In this document: positions 55,886 through 64,000 of the stretch, one piece after another
Position numbering within the stretch: the stretch's first letter is position 1
Layout of the letters: every line of letters begins with the position of its first letter
Source of the DNA: Gloeopeniophorella convolvens
Taxonomy: Eukaryota; Basidiomycota; Agaricomycetes; Russulales
Assembly (NCBI GenBank): GCA_022496205.1
Contig: WTXD01000037.1
Coordinates: 186,001-250,000, forward strand
Length of the DNA: 64,000 nt
Direction: 5' to 3'
Position numbers and translations under genes: made by a program
The notes under the pieces: model-generated
Told to the model about the DNA's origin: nothing
The model's database searches: none
Seen by the model: only the letters and a program-made list of their open reading frames with translations

Positions 55886-56756
55886 ATGCGTCTTAACGCT
55901 TTCCTGCTTGCCTCCGTCTCCCTCTTGAGCGTTCTCGTCCGTGCGGCGCCACTTCCAGCGCCCGGCCTGCTGGACAGCATCGAGAGTGATCTTGGCATCG
56001 GATCTGTGGGTGCTCTCGGTGTAACTGTTTTGCCCGCGTCATGGACTGATGTACTGTAATTTCAAGGTTGACGACAGTCCTGTTTGCACGCCGTACGGCC
56101 AGGCAGATGCTACAGACATCTCCTCCCGTAGTTTCCAGGATATTGAAGCCCGCGGAAAGGAGGAGTTCTTCTTCCGTTATGAGACGCCAGACGTTCTGAC
56201 GTCGACGAACATCCTCCAACTTGCCTCCCGCGCTAGCCCTAAGGTGAGCTCGGACCGCCCGATTGTCGACTCCCAGTCCGTTCACCACCCATATGTAGAA
56301 CTTCGACGATCAGGCGTACAAGTGGATCTCCACAGATTCGTCGAAGGTCACGCGCGGGAAGATTTCCGGCCGTGTCCCGACGATCTATGTGTTGCCTGCT
56401 GGCACCCGGGCGTCTATCTTAGGAGCTGCGAAGGACTTCGAGACTACGTCAACCGCGCAGCAGGCCACGGACTTCGTGACGAAGGACAACGAACCAAACG
56501 ATATCGGCGTCCAGGGCGTGCAAGCTGGCGCGGATGGCAAGACCCCGTTGGATAACTTCCGCGCCAAGGTCATCCGTACGGTGGTGAAGCAGACGTCGAC
56601 CAAGGCCGGCGGTAAAACGACGTGCGTATTTTAGCGACGTACAACCGGATGGTCAGTACTGAATGACTTCGATGCAGGTTCACGACGATCAAGGGTGGTA
56701 AGAGCCAGAATACTGCAACCAAGGATGATCAGAAAGTGTTGTCTGGTTTCTGCTAG
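55886..56756 (+). CDS. Small secreted protein of unknown function
   Basis: Four exons, 55886..56005, 56067..56243, 56299..56621 and 56678..56756, give 232 aa with correct phases and GT-AG introns. The N-terminus is a clear signal peptide (MRLNAFLLASVSLLSVLV, cleavage likely near RAAPLP). The mature part is polar and Lys/Thr-rich (KWISTDSSKVTRGKISGRVP, then YVLPAGTRASILGAAKDFE, later KGGKSQNTATKDD) and ends in Cys; only one other Cys (VCTPYG) is present, so at most one disulfide. A canonical TATA box and CT-rich leader suggest strong expression. No enzyme motif was found. It could be an effector-like or wall-associated protein; the sequence does not say which. Confidence 0.75.
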
Positions 56757-57785
56757 TGGATCACTTTACGACTGAGCTTTGATTAATGAAAGTCTGGGAA
56801 TTAACATAATGACCGCGTGGGGACCAGGTCTCCGGAACTTGGCGGGTTCTTGAACAGACGTTACGCAGCATGCACGCGAACTGAGAACGGACCTCTATTG
56901 GAGCCCCCCGACGGTCCGGCGGCGGTTCTATGGCCCGCCGAAGAGTCCGCGATGCGGCCTGATGAGGCCCTGACTCGACCCGATCTCTCAATCGTGGTAA
57001 CTAAGGATCGAGGACATGGGACGCGGGATGGCACACGTTCTACACGTTGCTGCTGGGGAGCGCAGATCGATTGCCAGTGGCAGCTTGACCAGCAGGGCCA
57101 GGGATGGTTGGTATCCCGAGTGCTTGTTCTCGAAGTCAACTGGTCACATATACTGCAATGACCAGTAGTGTTACCCGTCTACTTGGTATCAGTGTCGCCG
57201 ATCAACATGAGAACCAAAGGGCTCGAACTTCCTGCTCGAACTTCTTGACGGACACGTGACCGGTCTTTCGAACTCATGCCATTTGCTTTTTGCCAGTTGT
57301 ACACGCTCGCGGAAGACAGATGCGATAAGACGAATCCTGATCTCTCTCTCTGCGGCTTTCCCGCTATGCTTTGGTACGTGCCAACGCCGAGTTGGACGCA
57401 AGTCGATGTCGGTCTATCCTGGTAATGTGAGCAGCCTGGATCATGCCACACGGTACAGTGGGGCCTGCTCCTCTCCATCTCGAGATCTGTGCCGCAAGGC
57501 TCGCCGCTCCCATTCGCACTCCTCCCACGTACTTATCGAGGTTCGCGCACTGATCGCGCAGCAATCGCAGACTCGATTGCTCCAGGTACATCCATAACGG
57601 ACAACATCCAAGCCAAGTTCCGTCTAAGTTACTCTGGCTTATGCTCGACGGCGGTGACTGGTGGCTACTTGCTATGCAATGCGGGGCGTAATTCAAGCTT
57701 TCAGAGGTGGTGTGAACACTTCGTCGAAGTAGGAGACTCCTGGCCAACGACACGTCGGTCACAGCTAGAGCGTGATTACCCACCT
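56757..57785. other. Intergenic, nothing convincing
   Basis: Open frames exist on both strands (such as 57364-57822 minus) but overlap the end of the terminal-inverted-repeat element or lack protein-like composition. I do not call a gene. Confidence 0.4.
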
Positions 57786-58485
57786 TACTATGCTTAACCG
57801 GGATATGCACACAAATGTGCATATCCCCGTCCTCTTGAGTTTATCCCTCATGGAATCCCTTGAAATTTCACATATGTTTTCTATGATATGTTTTCTATGT
57901 ACCTACAGAGTCTGAATTTTTTTTGTTGCGATCTGAGTGTGCCAGGACGAAGCCGAAGTCGAGGCAAAAGTGCCCGCAAGAGGTGCGCTTGTCACGGATT
58001 GTCACGCTTGCCGGGATCATAGATCCAATCTTATCATGGACCAGAACCCACTGATGCACATTCGCGCAACGCGTCGTTCACGCGCTCCGGCGGCGGAGCT
58101 TAAATCTGCTCTGTCACGCTCAGAGCCCCTCCGGAGGAAAGCCTCTCGCACATAGTATTCTGCCCATGTAAATGATACAAAAAGCGCAGGTATAGTATAT
58201 ATGTATCAGTGTGTTATGTATACCAAGTTTCGTGGCATGTAAGCTATTGGTTCTTCTGTTCCTGGAGGATTGATGGCCGTGCACATTGGTGTCCCGGAAT
58301 CACGATTTTCTGCAGCACCATCCAGTCGCTCAATCAACTCCAAACTTGACAATAATGTAGAATATATCAACATATTCATTATATAAAAGAGTGAAGGGAT
58401 TATATGTAGTCATTGTTGTGCGCGAGGCTGATCTTTCCGAAATGTGCATATCCCGGTCGTGTGCATATCCCGGTTAAGCATAGTA
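57786..58485. mobile_element. Terminal-inverted-repeat element with TA ends (Tc1/mariner-like, non-autonomous)
   Basis: 57786-57812 (TACTATGCTTAACCGGGATA and 7 more bases) is the exact reverse complement of 58459-58485, a 27-bp perfect terminal repeat when the flanking TA is included. Ends of the form TA-CTATGC...GCATAG-TA point to TA target-site duplication, as in Tc1/mariner and pogo elements. Next to the left end GGGATATGCAC faces GTGCATATCCC; near the right end GTGCATATCCCGG occurs twice. The 0.7-kb interior has no transposase; a short open frame at 57937-58155 is unrecognised. This makes it a MITE-like or internally deleted copy. Confidence 0.8.
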
Positions 58486-59136
58486 TTGGAGCGCAAGTCG
58501 CGTTCCGTCTTCGGACTTCCGACCGGGCCGGCTCCCCGGATCCTCTCTTGCTGCCTCCGCTACTCCCACTTCCACCTCGTTCGACCTTTTTTTCTCTCTA
58601 GCTCTCGCATGTAAAAATCAACACCATCTCCAGATATTGTAAGATGACGATGCGCAGAAAAACTACGCATTTGCTGATGAATATATGACGCGCGCGTCGT
58701 TACTTTATGTACGTTTTTGTTGTATCCAGCGTTCTGAGCTCCAGCTCCCAAAAATCCATGTGATTGCACTGATGTAAATACTGTACGATACCCCTACTAC
58801 CTTGTATAAATTGTAGTATGTGCCGGCTACGAATAACAGCGTTTCCACCTTTCGCGTTACCCTTTTCCCCTTGCGCTCTCTTCCGGATTGCCTTCCCTCA
58901 CTTCACTTCGCTTCGCGCCGCTGCGCGTCCTCGCTCCGGACCTTTATCTCGCACCACACCTGTGATGTAGTTCTGTTATACACGGAACATCTCTCGCCAC
59001 TGCACTGGTAGGGATGCGCCCATACCGTGATGCAGGTGTTGCAAGAGTGTCATACGAACCCCATGTATTGATCCCTGTTGCCATCATAGGTACCGCACCA
59101 TGTAAGCTACTCAGATGGTATATATTATAAAACTGT
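58486..59136. other. Spacer, 3' flank of F-box copy
   Basis: From about 58950 it aligns with 50060-50210, the 3' flank of the partner F-box pseudogene. No gene is seen. Confidence 0.45.
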
Positions 59137-61238
59137 CTACTCGGGGATGTGGAAGAGATCGTCGTGTCTTCTATTGTTGAAGCGCAGCAAAGGGTGGAGT
59201 GACAACTGAAGGACACAGAGTGACGCTCAGTCAGAGAAGGTCAAAAGACTTATACATTAGTGCAATACCTGAAGGACACAGAGTGACGCTACAAGGTAGG
59301 GTAAGCATAAGGTAGAAGTGAAAGGAGCGGTAGTGTACTTGCCTCAGTCAGAGAAGGTCAAAAGACTGAGGCTACAGAGGCGAAGAAAGAGGTCCTTATA
59401 TACAGTAAGGAGCGACAGATAGCATGTGATAAACACTGCTTAGAAAGCCTAGGAGACCCACATGAAACGGAGTAAGAGTGGGTACCGGAGTACAAGGTGG
59501 GTCATGGAATGCCCTAGAATAGTCCAGAATCATGGAAACGAATGTGGGGCTGAACACAGCCTTAAGTCTAGAACATTATGTACACAAGATAAGATAGTCC
59601 TTGATCATTAGGTCCATATCTAATCTAATCAGAGCCGCCAGGACACTGTCCGTCTCAACATCTATACCAGCTGGTTTCTCCGTAGAACGTATAGAGTTTG
59701 CACTGCAGGGTCATGTCTGAGTCAGGGAGGCGAGATTCGCGGAGCAACCTCTGATAGAATTTATGAATATCAAATTTTTCTATCTCAGAATCTTCGGCAT
59801 CAATATAGAATAAAACCTCCTTGAGATTAGGGACCAGTTGGACCCAGCTTTCTAGTGCCACCGCGCAGACATCCTACGCAACGTCGGTATCTACCCTCAA
59901 AGTTATCACTGATTTGAACCCTTTGAGAGCTTCGTTCCAGTAGTATTCGGAGTTGAAGGCGCTGCTGAAATCGATGTCGAGTCTCTCAGCTTCTGAGTCA
60001 TTATCGAACCCGAGCACAAGCGTTCTCACGGAAGAAAACACAGGTTCGAGAGCGGAATTGATGGCGATAATGGTGGGCTTCATGACCTCTGTGTCTTCGC
60101 CCGTGGCCGTCCCACAGTGATTAATAACCCTGAGCTGGATGCTGGGCCCCTCTTCAGAATATGTTTTGATGTAGGCGAAATCGCTAGCGATTCCCACATA
60201 TGCGACGCTAGCATGGAACTTGAAGGAGGACTGAATGTATCGGGAAAGTTGTGGAATAACGATTGGCGTGGTCTGGTCGACGATGTCGATGTGAAGCTTG
60301 GAAAGGACAGGGGTGTCGAAGACAGCAATCAGATCTTCCAGGTGGCAGCACAAGCCTGAAAATATGAAACCAGACAGTCTTGGCAATGAAATGGATGCGC
60401 CGCCTCTGTCGATTGAAATACCTGGTGGGAGGGTGTCGAGCTCCAGATCCAGGCGTTCCAGCTGGGGCATGGCACGTAGTTGACTCGCCAGGTTTTCCAG
60501 CCAGTCAATGCGAGTCGAGCCTTTAGGAAAGTCAAGAGAGAGACTAAAGTTGGTAACGGATGCTGGTGGAGTAAGCTGGAATGGGTTGGAGATGTCATAG
60601 AGTGCGAGCCTGCGCAGTCGTGCATTGCCTTGGAAAGTGAACGTGTGCGGAAGAGTGAGCTGGGAGTCTCGGATGCACTCAATAGAGAGTGTCTCTAGCT
60701 TCGGGGCTGGTCGGTTGATCATCAACAAGAGCTGATCTTCCTCCAATGTTAATGCGTCAATGACAACGTGCGACGCCCGGTCGAGGTACTCAAGTGCAAG
60801 GAGTGCACCACTAATCGATTCCGGGGCCCATGGGCGGGAGCCTACACCCCCGGCATTGCGATAGTGAATGCTGATCAGGAGCCCAGCCGGAGAACAACGA
60901 AGGATTTCGGTGACGGGCAATTCCCAGCTGCAGAGTATGGACAGCCGCAGGCGTGTGGGAGATGCGATGATAATTTGCCGCCACCTCTGGCATATATGTG
61001 CTGGCACTAGTTGATACCATTGGTACATATATGGTTGCTGAAGTGCCTGGCCTTTCCTGAGCTTCTCCTCACGGCAATGATCAAAAACTTCCAGGAGTAC
61101 AACGTCTGGAAGAGATTCGATGGTCACGATGTGCTGGAAGGCAGTACCTGCGCAGACACGACATATGATGCCCAATAAAAGGAAGCAGAGGAGACGTTAC
61201 TCACCATGAAAGGGTGTGTTAACCCCGACTGCAGACAT
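59137..61238 (-). pseudogene. F-box pseudogene split by a solo LTR
   Basis: Exon 1 is 61238..61205 (MSAVGVNTPFH), then a 57-nt phase-1 intron (GTGAGT..GCAG) and an exon from 61147. The F-box is intact (TIESLPDVVLLEVFDHCREE, then LVPAHICQRWRQIIIASPTRL). There are two lesions. TAG at 59874-59876 follows VDTDVA; the downstream frame resumes with ALESWVQLVPNLKEV. A 486-bp LTR at 59175-59660 then cuts the last ~13 codons from the body. The displaced 3' end, with an RHDD signature and stop, lies at 59137-59169. The currently readable product would end near residue 444. It is the partner of 50217-51832. Confidence 0.8.
59175..59660. mobile_element. Solo LTR of a retrotransposon
   Basis: The 486-bp element starts TGTTGA and ends TCAACA (classic TG...CA ends) and is flanked by the 5-bp direct repeat TCTAT at 59170-59174 and 59661-59665. 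Removing it joins the two parts of the F-box 3' end in frame. Inside are an exact 22-bp direct repeat (59206-59227 and 59269-59290) and a 24-bp one (59227-59250 and 59344-59367), plus a TATATA motif near 59397. No internal retroelement sequence follows, so this is a recombined solo LTR. Confidence 0.85.
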
Positions 61239-62304
61239 ACTTTACGGAATGGGACCGTCTTACTTGAAGATTGTGATGAGGATAGGATACGACGTGTGCG
61301 TAACGGCTGTAACGGAGTGGGAGCGAAAGAAGTTGGACGGGCTGATAGAGGGAACAATGGAGAATCAAAGCGACCAGTGCCACGTATGCAATCGTCGTGC
61401 CTGTGTTGAACGAATGGACGGAGGACAGGAAACTGCGCTGTTGTTTGACTCCTGGGAGCGTCAAGTAGCTGCAGGGACGCTGGGGCTGCAGGTTGTCGTG
61501 AATTGTGATGCCAGTGGTTCCTTGAGAACGAGAAAGCGATAGTACGGTGACGCCGCTGCTCGCGATGACCCTCAAGCGCTCTCAAGCTCTAGCTGGCAGG
61601 AGTTGCCAGCGGGCCGCCTTGGATGCGCCGTTCCGAGCTCATCGAGTTGCGTCCCATGCAGCCGCCGCGCGTGACGTAAGTACTTATTTACGTATGCGCA
61701 TTGCGGCTCTTTTGGCAGCAGCATCTGAGTCTGTGCGCGTGCCTCATATCATGATGCGCGGGGTGCAGCACATCAAGGGAATCGAGCTCAACTTGGCGAG
61801 CAGAGAAACAGGTGGACGGCGCTGAAGTTTCGGACTCCTTACGGTATACTCTTGTGATGTGATTCGTTTCTGCATCAGGCAGAAGCGCATGTCCTATTTG
61901 GTACAAAATCGGCACTTTGTGTACACTTGGGCCTTTGTAGCACCCCCCCCCTTATATCGTACCAAATAGTCCCGTGAAATCCTATATTGCACTATTTAGG
62001 CCAATGCACAAAGTGGACAAAGTGGCCTAAGGCGGACTAAGTCAGCATAGGCCGGCAGCACCCCTACGCGTGCTCTAGCTCTTGTCGTCCAATAAGATCA
62101 TGCCTCTTACCTCGACTGTGATTGGCTCCTCTTTCTGTGGTCCCAATCCGGAGATCTGATGATTGATGATCTGTTGACATATCTTTCGTTAGTCATTCCT
62201 AGATGGTTCTCCATCTGGCTCACTATCCGGCATCGGCAGGGTAAAGCAGAACCCGAGATATATTACAAATCGCGTTATCAAGTTTGAGCAATCTAATCTA
62301 ATCA
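61239..62304. other. Duplicated upstream region and AT-rich spacer
   Basis: 61239-61860 aligns with 51833-52410. Beyond it lie an inverted repeat (61894-61904 and 61959-61969) and a run of 9 C near 61942. No gene is seen. Confidence 0.45.
61894..61969. repeat. 11-bp inverted repeat
   Basis: CTATTTGGTAC at 61894-61904 and GTACCAAATAG at 61959-61969, 54 nt apart. It may be a remnant of a small inverted-repeat element; no target duplication was found. Confidence 0.4.
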
Positions 62305-63908
62305 TTATTCACCATTTGGGCTCGGCGCGCGGGAGAGAGCCTGACTATCTTCCTCTGTTACACTACCTGCTACAGATCCCCTGTCCGAATCATCGGTCTG
62401 GCTAGAGGCAGTAGCAGCAGCTACTGCTTCCATGATGGAGTCGTAGGGCACGGGGACGAGAAGGGTCCCAGAGCGGGACTCCTCGAGCGTAGGGAGACCA
62501 GCATGGTGCCTAGCGTCAATTAGGCCATATAGATATTGCAGAAACCGTAGTGCTTACCTTCCCTTTGCGTAGATGGACTCTCGCATCTTTCGGCCAACAC
62601 CCTTGCGCTTGCCGTTCTTCTCGTATTCGATGAGATGCGTGACATAGGTCCGATACAATGCCTCATAGTTGTCGCCTACAAACCCATTTTCTTTTACCTT
62701 GGCCCCACTGAGCCAGCATTGAATAGTGTGGTGGATCTGTAGACGCTCAAGAGACTGTTACAACTGAAATAGAAAGGGAGGCGCTCACCACAGTGAGAAC
62801 CAGTGCCAGTGCTGGGTACGGGAAGGGGTTGAAATACTCTCCAAACATGGCCCCTTTGGCCGTCTGGTCCTGAAACCAGGAGACGTTGATCGCACGCTGA
62901 ATCAGGGGGTTCTGATAGATTGTGCCCTTGCGCTCTGGAGTCTGTTACACACAGTATCAGCCTTAGAGTCATTTGTGCCAATGTGGTCACTTACTTTATA
63001 CAGGAAAGCATTGTCCTTCATTAGCTCCTGCACGCGGGCCATGTTTGCAGCAAGCGTCTCTTCGGCTTTGCCGGTTTCGAACCCGCATGCTGCTTCAATC
63101 ATAGTGGTGAGCTTGGTTTTGACGTCAGAGCGCATTTGCGACGTGTGTTCACGGATCTATAGTTGAAATATGAGTATCTCTCAACCTAAGCTCTGACTTG
63201 AGAGCTCAAAGGGCCACTTACTAGCTTCAGGATACCGGTCGTTATCTCCAGGTTAACCTCCATCTCCTGGCATGCTTCATCCCATGCCTCAATAGCCCAG
63301 TTGTCTGCTGTAGCACGCAAGGGGAACGCATCGCGTGAAGCAAGCTTGCAATGATAGAACCTGATAGCATTACTTATGGCCGTCCAGTGAGTCTCGTCAA
63401 AGTCGCGTTGACAGGGACGGAACCTGCGACGTTTCCCGGTGCCACGGCGAGCTCGGGTCAGCTTTGGAGTGATATTAGCGTCATCACCGTCAAAACTCTC
63501 CATGTCATCTTCAATGGGACCTGAGTCATCATCGACATAGAAGCGCCGTCTACCGCTGGACCTTGACTGCAGAGACATTGGCTGCTTGAAGTGCGCTTCA
63601 AGTGCCAATAGATCCTTCTCGTCGGCGTCGCTGATCCCGACATAATCCTCGATGTCAGCATCCTCTTCAGACTCGCTCTCGTCGTCAGAGCCATCACTTG
63701 CTTGCTCGGCAACCTGAGTACCGTCCACATCCGTAGGTTCCATGAGCGTTGGGTCGATGTACTCGTTGGCCCATCCGTTGTTAGCAGGTACTATGGGTTG
63801 AATCAAGAACGTCTCTAATATAGGTCTGATATTACTTGCCATATGGCGCCTGAACTTGGATAGGTACCTGGATAGGCCCCTGGGTGTGCGTTGGGTGGGG
63901 ATGAACAT
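62305..63908 (-). CDS. DUF6532-like protein, possibly extending past the window
   Basis: Five exons, complement(62305..62509, 62558..62736, 62789..62941, 62995..63156, 63222..63908), give 461 aa if the start is 63908. All four introns are GT-AG and in phase. The N-terminal part is acidic and low-complexity (SDDESESEEDADIEDYVG) with a basic patch (TRARRGTGKRRRFRP). The rest fits the DUF6532 domain common in Agaricomycetes: FYHCKLASRDAFPLRATADN, then EITTGILKLIREHTSQMR, AANMARVQELM, GEYFNPFPYPALALVLTV and DNYEALYRTYVTHLIEYEK. The function of this family is not established. The upstream sequence stays open in another frame to the window edge, so a further 5' exon is likely. Confidence 0.7.
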
Positions 63909-64000
63909 GCATGGCCTGTGCGTGTACTGGTAAAGCGGTGGTCTGTGGCCGGGTAACAGCCACTGCAGGCGTAGGGAGTCGGCTGTCGCGCATAACCAGA

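Noticed and set aside
57364..57822. 152-aa minus-strand open frame
   Set aside because: It runs into the terminal repeat of the mobile element and lacks protein-like features.
61124..61585. 153-aa minus-strand open frame upstream of an F-box copy
   Set aside because: It spans the F-box first exon and intron in another frame; the aligned region in the 52-kb copy does not keep it open.
1..64000. CRISPR array, bacterial operon or prophage signals
   Set aside because: Intron-rich eukaryotic genes throughout and no regularly spaced repeats; such features are not expected here.

Overview
The window is nuclear DNA of a filamentous basidiomycete, most likely a mushroom-forming Agaricomycete. This rests on many roughly 50-nt GT-AG introns, single-exon-rich F-box proteins, a C2-NACHT-WD40 STAND protein, a DUF6532-type protein and a fungal NAD-dependent formate dehydrogenase (FDH). 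All gene models were built by eye from splice motifs, reading phase and comparison of paralogs inside the window. No database search was possible.

Layout. 1-11.7 kb: a fragment of a bHLH-like gene at the left edge, two tandem F-box genes (one intact, one dead), and a tandemly duplicated convergent pair (plus-strand coiled-coil gene facing a minus-strand bHLH-like gene). 11.9-16.2 kb: an F-box gene, a small YciI-like gene and an F-box pseudogene. 17.1-22.9 kb: a ten-exon, about 1760-aa C2/NACHT/14xWD40 protein, followed by a dead copy of an RNA polymerase III subunit RPC9-like gene. 26.5-38.9 kb: six consecutive intact F-box genes, five on the minus strand and one divergent. 39-47.3 kb: segmental duplications carrying an F-box pseudogene, a copy of the 3' end of the NACHT gene, a second RPC9-like copy and another F-box gene. 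47.8-49.2 kb: FDH. 50.2-54.2 kb: an F-box pseudogene and an F-box gene. 55.7-56.8 kb: a small secreted protein. 57.8-58.5 kb: a 0.7-kb terminal-inverted-repeat element. 59.1-61.2 kb: an F-box pseudogene split by a 486-bp solo LTR. 62.3-63.9 kb: a DUF6532-like gene that may run off the window.

The main theme is birth and death of one F-box family: 15 members in 60 kb, 10 that look intact and 5 broken. Most share one architecture, a first exon of about 19-70 nt, a phase-1 intron of about 50-65 nt and one long exon. The F-box end is conserved and the C-terminal 350-400 residues diverge. By family knowledge these would be substrate receptors of SCF (Skp1-cullin-F-box) ubiquitin ligases. Their co-location with an NLR-like STAND protein, recent tandem and segmental duplication and frequent single-base inactivation suggest a fast-evolving recognition locus (inference). 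A recurrent palindromic element (TTGTTTGG..CCAAACAA) lies between several of these genes.
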